Shown: positions 45,269 through 57,900 of the stretch, in pieces
Layout of the letters: every line of letters starts with the position of its first letter
How positions within the stretch are numbered: the first letter of the stretch is position 1
Assembly (NCBI GenBank): GCA_016706595.1
Contig: JADJJH010000007.1
Span: 1 to 64,000 of the forward strand
Length of the DNA: 64,000 bases
Reading direction: 5' to 3'
Origin: Bacteroidota bacterium
GTDB taxonomy: Bacteria; Bacteroidota; Bacteroidia; Chitinophagales; Chitinophagaceae
The notes under the pieces: generated by a model
Databases searched by the model: none
Told to the model about the DNA's origin: nothing
Seen by the model: only the letters and a program-made list of their open reading frames with translations
Program-made: the position numbers and the translations under genes

Positions 45269-45476
45269 TAGAATTAAATTACGTTTTGTCTTTCATGAAA
45301 CCTTACAAACAAATTCCGGTATTCCTATGCTTACTAAATGCCCTATGTGGTCAAAAAATTAAAGGCTTCTTTTTTGAAAAGAATCATTTCAAGTCACCAC
45401 TTTGTAATCTTTCAAGAATATTTTTTGGAATACCTGCATAATATGTTAATTTTAAACCCTTATTTTTAATGCGGTT

Positions 45477-45507
45477 AAACGATAGTTTCTATCGGTTTAC
45501 TTTTTTT
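45477..45507 (+). terminator. Hairpin plus T7 just upstream of a giant gene
   Basis: CGATAG-TTT-CTATCG with A/T extension, then AC and seven T. It ends 9 bp before the ATG at 45516. It could stop upstream transcription, or act as a leader hairpin if the promoter lies before it. Confidence 0.5.
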
Positions 45508-45515
45508 AAACTTTA

Positions 45516-48500
45516 ATGATTATGATGAAGCACTACACATTTACACGTATCGTATGCACCTTAATGGCTTTGCAACTTATCTGTACAAGCAATTTGGCTA
45601 AAGCTTGGCAAAAAAATCCGGCCTCAAAGCAAACTTCAAGTGAATTGCCTTGGGTACAAAATAGCAAATTAAACGCAGCAGATGAAATCGTAAACAAGCG
45701 TTCGCAAAAAAGTAAGCATTATCAAATGCCTAATGGAACTACGAAAATGATCAGTTCTATAGGATCCTTGCATTATAAATCGGGCAATACTTGGAAAGAC
45801 ATTAGTGTAAATATCCAAGCAAACAATACTGGTTCATATCTTGCAAACCCTTATTATAATGGAGAGAATAGTTTTAAAACCTATTATCCCAACAACCCAA
45901 TCAGCGGTAAAATAATTACTTCGTTGAAAGAGGGCGTGATGAGTGAACAACTCGAATCGGTATACGCTATCGACCAAAATGGTAATAATGTATATCAGTA
46001 TAGTGCCAATGCAACGCAAAATGTTGCTGCAAATCAAGCCCAGCTTAGCTATCAAAATGTATTTCCAAATGCCAATATCAATTATACACAGCAAAGCGAT
46101 GGACGAAAATTTGATTTTGTAATTCAAAATAATCAGTTTTTACAAGCCCTTCCAGCCTCAGCCAAGTATTTAGTGATCAAAGAAAAAATGAATATTCCGG
46201 CATCATGGACGATCACCGAAACGGCCAATGGATATGATATTTACCAAGCAGGTACTTGGATTGCCAATTTACCGCAACCCGTAGCGTACGAAAAAATGTC
46301 TTCAACCAAAAATTATGAAAATGATGCCGACTTTATGAAAGAAGGTATTATGAGCATGAGCAAAGTTGGTAATGTAATTACCCTATATACCAAATTTGAA
46401 CTGAGCTGGTTAAAAAGCAGCGAACGAAATTTTCCAATTTCATTAGACCCCGTGGTAAGTTATTATCCATTTAACGTAAGCATGGCTACAGGGCGTATCA
46501 CAACCGCAGGTGGTGCTAAAACAAATGGAGATTTACGATTAGCGGCTGCCGGAACAGCAAGTATTGCTTGGGCAAAATTCGATATCGCAACATTACCTCC
46601 GGGTGCAACCTTGCTTTCAGGATCTTATTATGGATATCATTACAGTGGAAGTGGGGCAGTTAAAAATGCAGCGATTGTTGGTATGCAAACGGTTAATCCG
46701 GAACCGGCAACTACCACAAGTGCAATGATTGCCGCACAAATTGGTACAACGGGTCCAGTCTATAATTCAGCTTGTCCTTTTGGCGCAGCTACGAGTTTGT
46801 GGTATTCAGGGCCGATTAATGGTGCTGGCTTAACAGATATTTCGGCTCAGCAATCGCAAGGTTGGACAGCCTTTGGTTTTAAATACGCATCTGGTAATAC
46901 CGGTACCATGCTACAAAGAGGATACAATGCGGCTACCGCAACTGAGCGCCCATATTTAGAATTAGATTATTCAACAACCGGTTGTACCACCGTTACAGGC
47001 GGTACGTCAACTGCCTCAGTTGCTTTAGCTTGTGGAGATCCGTTTACATTAAACTTAACAGGTAACAGCACCGGTACAGGAACTACTTTTCAGTGGTTAT
47101 CATCACCGGCAGGTGCAAATACTTGGAGTTTATTAGGGGCTGCACAAACTTCCCCTTTTTATACAACTACTCAATCATCGCCTACCGATTATCGTTGTGT
47201 AGTAACTTGTACAACTTCATTAGCATTTGATACATCAGTGGTAGTGGCAGTTGGACAAAATACTGTAATTAACTGCTATTGTGTTCCAACCGGCGCACCA
47301 ACTTCAACTAATTACATTACGAGTTTTGTAACCACAGGTGCAGCGGCTAATATCAATAATCCAAATAATATGTATACAACCTCACCGGTTGCGGGTTATG
47401 GTAACTATACAGCGCTTACTTTATCTGCTAACCCAGGTTCATCAGTTAATGTATCTATTTCATTTGTAACAGGTAGCCATGCCGTTGGGCTTTGGATAGA
47501 TTGGAACCAAGATGGTGATTTTAATGATGCAGGAGAAAATCCTATTACCACCGCAGCGTCCTTAACAACGAGTCCGTTTGTGGGTTCATTTACAGTGCCA
47601 TTAACTGCTTTAGTGGGTAATACGCGTATGCGAATTCGTACATCAGCTATCTCAGGACCGGCAGCAGTTTGTGGTTTAAATACCAATGGCGAAGCCGAAG
47701 ATTATACAATGAATGTATTAGGGCCTTGTACCACGGCAACGGCTGCTACAATTAGTCCGGCGGCTTATGTAATTTGTCCGCTAACAACACAAGTATTAAC
47801 CGCAACCACCCCCGTTATTCAATTAGGTACCACTTTTCAATGGAAAGAAAGTTTAGTATCCGGTGGTCCTTATACTAATGTAGTTGGAGGAACAGGTGCA
47901 AACACTTTAAATTATACAACAGCTGCCTTACCTGCAGGAACTTATTATTATATATTAGAGAGTACATGTGCTAACTGCGGACCATGTTCAACCCTTTCGA
48001 ATGAAATTAGTATTTTATCGCAAGATGTGGTTGCTACTATAGCTACCAATAGTGCACAATGCGCTCCTGGAATCCCTACTGCATTTGTAACATCTGCCGC
48101 CGGCGCCATTGGAACGGGAAATTTCAACTGGTACAGTGCGTCAACTGGAGGTACCTTATTACAATCAAAACCATTTGGTCCATTAGCGCCATTTTATTTC
48201 AATGATTATACAACTGCAGCCTTGGGCGCAGCAACCATTACCGGAAATACATCGGTTACTGGCGGGGCATTACAATTATTTCCAAACCTTACTTCACAAT
48301 ACGGATCATTCACCATTAATCAGCCAAGCTTTGCTTGGGATAAAATGTTAGTTGATTTTGATTTAACGACTGTTGGAACGGTTACAAACATGGCAGATGG
48401 CGTAAGCTTTAGTTTTGGAAATGATGTGGTATCAACCGCTGAGGCTGCTATGAATGCAGAAAATGGAACAGGAACTAAAGTTAAATTATCATTCAATGCG

Positions 48501-51500
48501 TATACAAATGGTACTGCAGTTCAGGGTATTTATTTGATGTATAATTCAAGCGTTAATGAGCCAACACCCACTTCATCGGGCGTATTAGCCTACTCACCAG
48601 ACGTAAGTTGGAAAAATAGTACCAAGCATATTACTTTCTCGATTGATAGTTTAGGTAAAGCGAATTTATCGGTTGGAGGCGTAGCCATTTTTACCAATGT
48701 AAGTCTGCCGGCTGCTTATTTAAGTACCACGGTGGTAAATACACGTCCTAACTGGAAAGCAGTTATTAAAGGAAGAACCGGTGCGATTAGCATGGGCGCT
48801 TCTGTTGATAATATGGATATGAAATTATCGACTTTGGTAACCGGCTCACCAACTTACTTAAGTTCGGTAGCTACAACCACTACCTTTTATGTTGCCGAAT
48901 TAGGTACCAACGGATGTTTTAGTCCGCGTACACCGGTAACCGTTACGGTAAATACACCACCAACCATATCAATTAACCCAATACCTAACGATTCGGTTTG
49001 TACAGGCGCACCGGTAACCCTAAGTGCATCAGGTGCAAGTACTTATTTATGGAATGGAAGTGCAACCACCGTAAATGGTGATACTACATTTGCAAGCGCA
49101 GTAGCCGGAATTTATACAGTAACTGGAACTGATGCCAATAGCTGTAGTAATACATCAACTATATTTATTTATTTACATCCTGTTTTATCAGGTACCACAT
49201 CGGCAACCCCTTCTACGTTATGTTTGGGCTCATCAACTTCACTAGATGCTGTGGCTACGCCAATTTGTACAGGTTTATACACGCCAAATTTTGTGGGTTA
49301 TTATACGCCGGCATTATGGACATTTACAAATATCACTTCAGATGGGACTAGCGATTTTACAGGGTCACCAGCAAATATTAAACTAAACACCGGAACCCTT
49401 GCTTCACAACCTGGTGGTGGAAGTACTACATTATCACGACCAATCACCTGTAATGGAAATATTACTTTCAACTGGAGTTTCATGCATCCTCTCGATGCCT
49501 ATGCCGATTTTCCACAATACTCAATTAATGGAATTGCTTATTCTTTTCCAACTTATAATACAGGTTTGTATGGTGTAACACAATCAGGTACCATGACAAT
49601 CCCAGTAGTTGATGGCGATTTATTTGCTTTTGAAGTTGTAACGATAGATAATGACGCTTTTTCTGGTCAATTAACCATTACTAATTTCGTAGCACCATCA
49701 CCAAAAATTACAGGTACTATAAGCTATTGGGATGCTCCAACTGGAGGTACTAATTTAGGTGTTCCTCCTTTAACCGTTACACCGGCAACTGCAGGAACAC
49801 ATACTTATTATGCTGAATACACAACCAGTACAACCGCTTGTCCGAATTTAGTTCGTCAACCTGCAGTGGTTACCGTACATGCATTACCTACAGCTACTGT
49901 AAGTGGCGGTGGTGCGGTATGCTTTGGTAGCACTTTACCAGATGTAAATATTAATCTTACAGGTAATGGACCATGGAATATTGTATATAGTGATGGAACC
50001 AATACAGTTCCTGTCAATGGAATTGTAAGTAGTCCGTACGTAATTAGTAATGCAGCAGTAGGTACTTATAGTGTAAGTTCGGTGAATGATGCCAATTGTA
50101 CCGGAACCGCAAGTGGTTCTGTTTCGGTTAGTATTTTGCCATTACCTACGGCTACAGTAAGCGGAGGCGGTATGGTTTGTACAGGTTTAACCTTACCAAA
50201 TGTAAATATAGATTTAACCGGAAACGGACCTTGGAATTTAACCTATACCGATGGAACTACATCAGTAACTGCCAATGGTTTTGCAGGAACAACCTATACG
50301 ATTGCAGGTGCAGTTGGCACCTATAATGTATTAACGATTAGTGATGCCAACTGTACAGGCACTGGCAGTGGTTCAGTGATGGTTGGATTCCATCCTGTTC
50401 CAAATGTTACAGCAAGCATTTCACCGGCAAGTATTTGTTATGGAAACTCAGCCCTCGCAAACGGTGGAGGTGCTGTATCGTATACATGGGATAATGGCAT
50501 TACAGATAATACCCCATTTGTTGCCACAGCAACTACAACCTATATTGTAACCGGAACGGATGCAAATTTGTGTACTGCAACCTCATCAGCCACGCTTACG
50601 GTTTCCACTTTAAGTACCGACTTGTCACTTTCCTCAGCAGGTAATACGATTTCAAATACAGGGAATCAAAACGGCACGAGCACACAACCCGATGGTTCAA
50701 CCATTAATTATAGCGATGCAAGTTGTAATTTAATTGCTTCTGTACAAGATCAGCCTGGAGGAAATGCTTTGGGTAGCACAACGGCAACGGTAACTGTTGA
50801 ACCAAGCGTACTTTCGTATTTGGGTCAACCATATTCTCGTCGTTGGTATACAATTACGCCAAGTAATAATGTGGGGGTAAATGCCAATGTAACGATTTAT
50901 CAAACCCAAGATGATTTTGATGATTATAACGCTGCTAATGGGGCTTACCCAGATTTACCTACCGGCCCAACTGACGTTGCAGGTATTGCGAATGTAGGTG
51001 TAACCAAAGTAAGCGGAGGTTCATTAGGCGTTGGCTTAGGAACGATAGTACCACTTTCGGTGATTTGGAATGCAACTACTAATTATTGGGAAATTACCTT
51101 TAATGTGAGCGGAACTTTTAGTCAGTTTTACGTGCATGCAGCAAATCCATTAGGTTCGGCATTGCCGGCTAGTGTTATCAGCTTTACAGGGATTAAAATG
51201 CAAGGTCAAGATGTGTTAAGTTGGACGACCAGTTCGGAGCAAAATAATGCTTACTTTAATTTACAACATAGTACCGATGGAATTCATTTCGAAAATCTTG
51301 CCAAAGTAAATAGTAAGGCTTGGGGTGGAAATAGTTCAAGTAATGTAACGTATTCGGCTACTAATGCAAATCCTTCATTCGGACATAATTACTATCGTTT
51401 AGAGCAAGTGGATATTGATGGACAAAAATCTATCCATACTAAAATAGTAGATTTAATTTGGGCGAATAATGAAACAACGATTAGCATTTATCCAAATCCA

Positions 51501-51722
51501 ATGGGTGAAATTGTACATATCGATTTGTATGCACAACAAGCAGAGCCTATGGTGATTCATATTAAAGACATGAGTGGACGAGTGATTAAGAAAGTTCAAT
51601 TTGAAAGCGTAAAAGGATTAAATTCTTTCCCAATCAGTGTTTCTCATGTAGCACATGGAATGTATACCTTAGATTTAGTAAGTCAAGGAAAAGTGATACA
51701 CACGGAGAAGTTGAGCAAGTAA
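45516..51722 (+). CDS. Giant secreted multidomain protein with T9SS type A sorting domain
   Basis: 2068 residues; further in-frame ATG codons at 45522 and 45525 are possible starts. A signal peptide ends near NLAKAW. Residues ~311-485 resemble a DNRLRE-type beta domain. A GEVED domain (WIDWNQDGDF, then NGEAEDY) is near 640-735. An L-type-lectin-like segment (FAWDKMLVDFDLT, ADGVSFSFGND) lies at ~890-1100. Several Ig-like/SprB-like repeats follow (LPTATVSGGG occurs twice, ~1465-1620). The C-terminus (ISIYPNPMGEIVHIDL...GMYTLDLVSQGKVIHTEKL, ~1988-2068) is a T9SS type A signal. It is exported and surface attached or released; adhesion is the likely role. Confidence 0.85.
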   Translation: MIMMKHYTFTRIVCTLMALQLICTSNLAKAWQKNPASKQTSSELPWVQNSKLNAADEIVNKRSQKSKHYQMPNGTTKMISSIGSLHYKSGNTWKDISVNIQANNTGSYLANPYYNGENSFKTYYPNNPISGKIITSLKEGVMSEQLESVYAIDQNGNNVYQYSANATQNVAANQAQLSYQNVFPNANINYTQQSDGRKFDFVIQNNQFLQALPASAKYLVIKEKMNIPASWTITETANGYDIYQAGTWIANLPQPVAYEKMSSTKNYENDADFMKEGIMSMSKVGNVITLYTKFELSWLKSSERNFPISLDPVVSYYPFNVSMATGRITTAGGAKTNGDLRLAAAGTASIAWAKFDIATLPPGATLLSGSYYGYHYSGSGAVKNAAIVGMQTVNPEPATTTSAMIAAQIGTTGPVYNSACPFGAATSLWYSGPINGAGLTDISAQQSQGWTAFGFKYASGNTGTMLQRGYNAATATERPYLELDYSTTGCTTVTGGTSTASVALACGDPFTLNLTGNSTGTGTTFQWLSSPAGANTWSLLGAAQTSPFYTTTQSSPTDYRCVVTCTTSLAFDTSVVVAVGQNTVINCYCVPTGAPTSTNYITSFVTTGAAANINNPNNMYTTSPVAGYGNYTALTLSANPGSSVNVSISFVTGSHAVGLWIDWNQDGDFNDAGENPITTAASLTTSPFVGSFTVPLTALVGNTRMRIRTSAISGPAAVCGLNTNGEAEDYTMNVLGPCTTATAATISPAAYVICPLTTQVLTATTPVIQLGTTFQWKESLVSGGPYTNVVGGTGANTLNYTTAALPAGTYYYILESTCANCGPCSTLSNEISILSQDVVATIATNSAQCAPGIPTAFVTSAAGAIGTGNFNWYSASTGGTLLQSKPFGPLAPFYFNDYTTAALGAATITGNTSVTGGALQLFPNLTSQYGSFTINQPSFAWDKMLVDFDLTTVGTVTNMADGVSFSFGNDVVSTAEAAMNAENGTGTKVKLSFNAYTNGTAVQGIYLMYNSSVNEPTPTSSGVLAYSPDVSWKNSTKHITFSIDSLGKANLSVGGVAIFTNVSLPAAYLSTTVVNTRPNWKAVIKGRTGAISMGASVDNMDMKLSTLVTGSPTYLSSVATTTTFYVAELGTNGCFSPRTPVTVTVNTPPTISINPIPNDSVCTGAPVTLSASGASTYLWNGSATTVNGDTTFASAVAGIYTVTGTDANSCSNTSTIFIYLHPVLSGTTSATPSTLCLGSSTSLDAVATPICTGLYTPNFVGYYTPALWTFTNITSDGTSDFTGSPANIKLNTGTLASQPGGGSTTLSRPITCNGNITFNWSFMHPLDAYADFPQYSINGIAYSFPTYNTGLYGVTQSGTMTIPVVDGDLFAFEVVTIDNDAFSGQLTITNFVAPSPKITGTISYWDAPTGGTNLGVPPLTVTPATAGTHTYYAEYTTSTTACPNLVRQPAVVTVHALPTATVSGGGAVCFGSTLPDVNINLTGNGPWNIVYSDGTNTVPVNGIVSSPYVISNAAVGTYSVSSVNDANCTGTASGSVSVSILPLPTATVSGGGMVCTGLTLPNVNIDLTGNGPWNLTYTDGTTSVTANGFAGTTYTIAGAVGTYNVLTISDANCTGTGSGSVMVGFHPVPNVTASISPASICYGNSALANGGGAVSYTWDNGITDNTPFVATATTTYIVTGTDANLCTATSSATLTVSTLSTDLSLSSAGNTISNTGNQNGTSTQPDGSTINYSDASCNLIASVQDQPGGNALGSTTATVTVEPSVLSYLGQPYSRRWYTITPSNNVGVNANVTIYQTQDDFDDYNAANGAYPDLPTGPTDVAGIANVGVTKVSGGSLGVGLGTIVPLSVIWNATTNYWEITFNVSGTFSQFYVHAANPLGSALPASVISFTGIKMQGQDVLSWTTSSEQNNAYFNLQHSTDGIHFENLAKVNSKAWGGNSSSNVTYSATNANPSFGHNYYRLEQVDIDGQKSIHTKIVDLIWANNETTISIYPNPMGEIVHIDLYAQQAEPMVIHIKDMSGRVIKKVQFESVKGLNSFPISVSHVAHGMYTLDLVSQGKVIHTEKLSK

Positions 51723-51736
51723 TTATTCAATACATA

Positions 51737-51780
51737 TTATTAATAAAAAAATGCGAGAAATCGCATTTTTTTATTAATAA
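51737..51780. terminator. Bidirectional intrinsic terminator
   Basis: A perfect 20-bp stem with a GAAA loop (core AAAATGCGA-GAAA-TCGCATTTT), flanked by A and T runs. It follows the T9SS-tailed giant gene. Confidence 0.9.
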
Positions 51781-51956
51781 ATATTTAACTTTGTAGTAAG
51801 AAATAGGTGAACATGCATTTTTAAGCGGAATATCTTTTCCTATTAACGTTTGTTAATGTGCACATATTACGATTGAGTTATTAAAATTTTATTAAATTCG
51901 CACCTCGGTATAAACTCATTATATCGAGCTATTATAAACACTACAATACCAAGCAC

Positions 51957-54900
51957 ATGCTTAAGCATATACATGCATTACGACTTTTTATTAATTTTTC
52001 ACTATTAAACACTATTGTTATGCAAACAATTCAACGAGTTTTTACTCGAAAAACTGCGTGGCTCTTCTCTTTAGGGGTCATGCTACTACTTTTTGGGATC
52101 GGTTATCAAGCCGGAGCCCAATGTAATAATGGAACCCAGTACCCGAGTACTACACTTACCGCACCAACAAGTGGAAGTGCGCAGTTTAGCACCTGTAGTT
52201 TCTATGGAGAGTATTCGGTATTAGGCAGTGCGCAAGCCATAACCATGTATCAATGTACAATTGATGGCGGTGGTTATATTACAATTCGTCAAGGGACCTC
52301 AAGTGGACCGGTCGTTGGGAACGGACCTTCACCACTTACGTGGACATCAACTGTAGCAGGTAATTATTATTGTCATTGGAATGATGGAACTCTTTGTGGA
52401 ACAGATGCGAATTGTCATATAACATCAATTACCTATATTGGACCAGGTGGTCCATGTACCGACCCTCCGGTTGCTGGAACTCCAAGTATTTCTTCTGCAT
52501 CGGCTTGTTTGGGCTCATCGGTTAATTTAAATATCGCAGGGGGTACTTTAGGTTTAACACAAACATATCAATGGAAAAGTTCTTCCGTATCTGGAGGTCC
52601 TTATACAAATATTGGCTCTCCACTTACTTCACCAACTTTATCTCATTTACCTTCAGTAGGTACGACATACTATGTTTGCGATATCATGTGTGGATCAGGC
52701 ACCGCAACTACAACAGAGGTTTCTGTAAATGTACCAACCCCTTTCCCGGGTGGTAATTACACCATCGACAATACCCAACCAACCGGCGGTACAAACTTCA
52801 ATTCATTTACTGCAGCTGTAAGTGCCATTAGTTGTGGTATTACAGGTCCGGTGGTTTTTGATGTAGTTTCAGCAACAGGTCCTTATACTGAACAAATTAC
52901 TTTACCGGCAACCATCGGTTCGACTGCTGTGAATACCGTAACCTTTAATGGTAATGGAAATACCATTCAATTCTTCTCAACAAATACCAATGCGCGTCAC
53001 GTAATCAAGTTAGACGGTGCCGATTATATCACCTTTAACGAATTAAATATTAATTGCGCAACAGGAACCTTTGGTTGGGGTATGCATTTTACAAATGCTG
53101 CCGATTACAATACCGTTAGTCTATGTACTATCAACAACAACATCGTATCAACGGCTACAAACTTTGCAGGTATAGTTTTAAGTGGAAGTGTTACTTCCGC
53201 CACAACTGCTGGAAACAGTGGTAGCTATAATACTTTTATTGATAACAATATAAATGGAGGTTACTACGGTATTACCATGGTAGGTGCCGGTGTAGGTTCT
53301 GAAAATTTGAACAATACAGTTACTAATAATATTATCAGAAATTTTTATAATTATGGTATTTATACACTTTATCAAAAAAGTGGTATTATAAATAATAACG
53401 ACTTTTTTCGACCAAACCGTACCAACACAACTACTTGTGCTGGTGTGTTTATGACAACAGGTAGTTTAGGCATGAGTGTTGAAAACAATAAAATTCATAA
53501 TTTCTTCGATGCAATCGCAATCACCAATACGTCAACTTTTTATGGTGTTTACTGCAGTGGTGATGGAACGGCAGCTTTCCCTAATCGTGTGGTGAATAAT
53601 TTGGTTTATAACATAAATCATAATGGGCCTATATATGGTATGTATAATGTTGGCGCTGATTATGAGCAAATATGGCATAATACAATAGCTATTAATAGCC
53701 CATTGTCAACAGCAGGATTAGCGTATGGTATTTACCAAACAACCGCTGCCGTAGGTTTAGACTTTAAAAATAATATCATTACTATTCTTCGTAATGGATC
53801 GGGTGCCAAAGTGGGATTATTTTACAACACCGGTGCCTCATCTCATAGCTCTAATAATAATGTAGTGTTTTTGAATAGTACCACGGGAACAGGAACTCAA
53901 AATTTTGGTAACTGGAATGCCGCAAATCAAGCTACAAAAGCTTTGTTTACAGCAGCCAGCGGACAAGATGCAGCGTCAGTAGTTGCTGACCCTGTCTATA
54001 CAAATCCTGCTATTGCTGATTATACGCCTACTTCAATTTTAACCAATAATACAGGTGCCAATGTAGGTGTAGCTTACGATATAGTTGGTAACCCACGTTC
54101 AGGTGTTACACCCGATGCGGGTGCGTATGAGTACGACTTAGTTGGTTTAGATGCAGGGATTACTTGGGTTGGTCCAACTTCACCGGCAACTGCTGGCTTG
54201 CAAACCATTTCGGTAAGTGTAGCAAACAATTTATCAACTGCCATTACATCTGTAACCTTAGCTTATTCAGTAAATGGAGGAGCACCGGTAGCTGAAACAT
54301 TTAGTGGTTTATCCTTATTGCCTTCAACTTCACAAGGCTTTAGCTTTGCAACGCAATACAGCCTTACTGAATCGGTAAATATGAAAGCTTATATCGTAGA
54401 TGTAAACGGAATTACTGATGATGTACAGTTAAACGATACTACTGCCAATCAATTTATATGTTTAGCATTGTCAGGTCCTTATACAATCAATGCAGGTGCT
54501 CCTGCTTCATCAACTAATTTCCAAAACTTTAATGCCTTAGCAGCAGCCTTAAATTGTGGTGGTGTTGCCGGCCCGGTTACGGTGAACGTAGTTGCAGGTA
54601 GTGGACCGTATAACGAAAGAGTAACTTTTGGACCTATTTTAAATAGCTCGGTGGTAAATACAGTAAGCATTAATGGTAATGCAAACGTACTTACTTCTGC
54701 AGATGCCGTTGCCGATTATCATACTTTACGATTAAACGGTGCCGATTTCATGACTTTTACCGATTTAACGGTAAATGCAACGGGTACTACTAATGGATTT
54801 CCATTGATGATGTCGAACGCAAGTGATAATAATAATTTTTACACTTGTAATTTCAATGCATCTACAACAAGTACCTCTTCTTTAAGTTCAGGTGTTGTAT

Positions 54901-57900
54901 TTAGTTCATCTACCACTTCGCCTACTGCCTTAGGAAATAATGGTAATAATAATATTTTTGATGGTTGTAACATAACCGGTGGATACTATGGTATCACTGT
55001 GTATGGTAATTCAACCGTGGGTGGCAACATCATCGGAAATCAGTTTTTGAATTGTAATATCAAAGATTTTTATTTCTATGGAGTTTATAATGCCTACGCA
55101 AGCAATACTACGGTACAAGCTTGTACTATCGAGCGTCCAACACGTGCAACGGTTTCTTCTGGTTATGGCGTTTATTTAACCACAAGTTCATTAGGTTGCT
55201 TAATTGAAGGAAATCGTGTAAGAAGATTGTTTGAGAACGCAATTACCGGAACCAATGCATGTTATGCACTAGGTTGTGTGGTATCAGCAAGTGCTGGTAA
55301 TGAAAATAAATTCATTAATAACTTAGTTTCTGATATTCGTAACAATGGTACAACCTATGGTTTATATTTAGCAGGCGGCGCTTTTGTACAAGCCTACCAT
55401 AATACTATATCATTAGATTATACTGCAGCTACTGCAGGAGTTACCTATGGTATCTATTCAACTGGTGCCAATAATAGCTTTCAAAATAATTTAGTAACAA
55501 TTACACGTGGTGGTACAGGAACTAAATATGTAGCTTATTATTCAACTTTGCCACTTGTTTCTAATAATAATAACTTCTATCTAAACTCAGCAGCAGGTAC
55601 TACTAATTACTTAGCTTATATGAATGCAATTAGTGAACCAACTTTGGCCTCTTATCAAAATAACAATCCTTTATATGATCAACAAAGTGTTGGGGTGAAT
55701 CCATTCTACAATAATCCTGCCTTAAACGATTATGCCCCAACTGAGGTAAGTATGAATGATTTAGGTGCTGTATTAGGTGTAACCACAGATATCACCGGAG
55801 CTGCTCGCCCAACGCCACCATCAACTTACCCTGATATGGGTGCTTACGAATTCTCGGTAGCGCCAATCGATTTAGGGATGTTCTCATTTGATGGCCCAGG
55901 TACATTAGGTTGTTATTCAGCGACACAAGATGTTACCGTTACGATTAAGAACTATGGAACTTCAACAATTGATTTTTCGGTAAATCCGGCAACTATTTCT
56001 GCCGATGTAACAGGACCGGTTACGGCTACTTTAACAGGTACTCCAACCGGAACTTTAGCTTCGGGTGCAACCATGACGGTTGTATTAGGGCCATTTAATA
56101 TGACGGCAAATGGTATCTATACATTCAGTAATATTACGAGCAGTATGACCGGCGATGGTTTAGTAAGCAACAATGTTTTAGCGGCTTCTTACAATCGTAC
56201 TGTCGGTGTAATAGCAGGAACTGTTAGCTCACCAATTACAAATGCTTGTATCACTTCACCTGCACCAACCTTAACATTAAGTGGTCATTACGGTGGTGAT
56301 ATTCAATGGCAAGAGTCATTAGTGAGTGCCGTTGGTCCTTGGACTAATGTGGGAACAGGAAATACAACGTTTGTTCCAACATTATCTGCCGATGCATTCT
56401 ATAGAGTATTTTCAACTTGTAACACAAACCAAGATTCCTCAAATGTATTCGCTATTACTGTAGCTAATCCATTAGTAACAGGAACCACACCAGGTTCACG
56501 TTGTGGATTTGGGCAAGTAACGCTTGGTGCAACTGGTACAGGTACAGGTTTAGATTGGTATGATTCACCAACTGCTACTACCCCAATTGGTTCAGGGTCT
56601 AGTTTCTTAACACCAAACATTGCAACAACTACAACGTTCTATGTAGCAGCAAATGCAGGAGGTTCAGGAACACCATTTGATTTATTAACTACTACTGCGG
56701 CAGGTAATGGTGCTAGTGGAAATATGTTTGATATTAATGTATTAACTCCAATTCGTATTGATAGTTTCTCATTATATTCTGCCACTGCGGGCGCAACTGT
56801 TCATATTTATTATCGTTCAGGTTCTGGAATAGGGTTTAATACATCAAATGCAGGTTGGACTTTATTAGGTTCAGCAGTAGTTCCGGCGGTAGGTACACCT
56901 TTAGCTGTGATTCCTTTCTTCGTAAACTTAAATCTTGCTCCAGGTACTCATGCTTTTGCTTTGAGTTCATCAGGTTCAGTAAGTTATTCAAATGGTACAG
57001 CCGTTGGAAATACTTTTGCTTCTGATGCCAACGTGCAAATTAAAGAAGGCTACGGCGGCGGTGGCGCATTCCCAAGTTTCAGCTTCCCTAATTCCCCTAG
57101 AAATTGGAATGGTAGATTATATTATTCTACGCAAGGATGTGCTTCTGCAAAATCATCAGTGGTTGCTACGGTTTTAACCGCACCAACAGTTGTGGTTACA
57201 AACTCAAATCCTGTAGTTTGTTTAGGGCAATCATCTACCTTAGCCGTTAGCAGCTCTAATGACCCTAACTATTCTTACACTTGGATGCCAGGTAATTTAA
57301 CAACTTCATCAATTGTGGTGACACCTAGTTCAACAACAACATACACATTAACAGCATTAGATAATACTACCGGTACTTATGCAAACTGTGGAAATACAGA
57401 TGTAACAACCGTAACCGTTAACCCATTACCAACACCGGTAACAGCAAGTGCAAGTCCTTCAACAATTTGTGCAGGACAAAATGCGGTGCTTACGGCCGCT
57501 GGTGGTGTACCTCCTCCAACTGGGTATTGTTATTCAACCTTTACATCAGGTACTACTGCTGGAGATTATTGCACATTGGTTTCAATAGCAGGTACCACTT
57601 TAAATAGTGTAACCGGAGCTTCTGCTTCACCATATTATACAGTTTTCCCTGCAACAGGTAGTACAACTGCAACTTTAGTTGCTGGTAATACGTATACAGT
57701 AACCTTAAGTGCTGGAACATTTTCTAGTAATGACTTTGCTATTTGGACAGATTATAACCAAAATGGTATTTTTGAAGCAAGTGAAAAAGGCGGTGAAGTA
57801 GATAATGTAGCGGCTGGTCCGGTAACCACTACCATTACATTTACAGTACCTGCCGGTGCTTATAATGGAACTACTCGCTTCCGTGTTCATGAAGCGGATC

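Larger units (their letters stand above)
44198..45515. other. 1.3-kb gene-poor region
   Basis: Contains a terminator (44368-44392), a MITE-like element (44446-44689), a small minus-strand gene (44926-45099), copy C of the dispersed repeat (45125-45268) and a hairpin before the next gene (45477-45507). No larger gene is seen. Confidence 0.6.

Noticed and set aside
45295..45441. 48-residue open frame beginning MKPYKQIPVFLCLLN
   Set aside because: It looks like a signal peptide but lacks a mature domain, a ribosome site or recognisable similarity; possibly a remnant, not supported as a gene.
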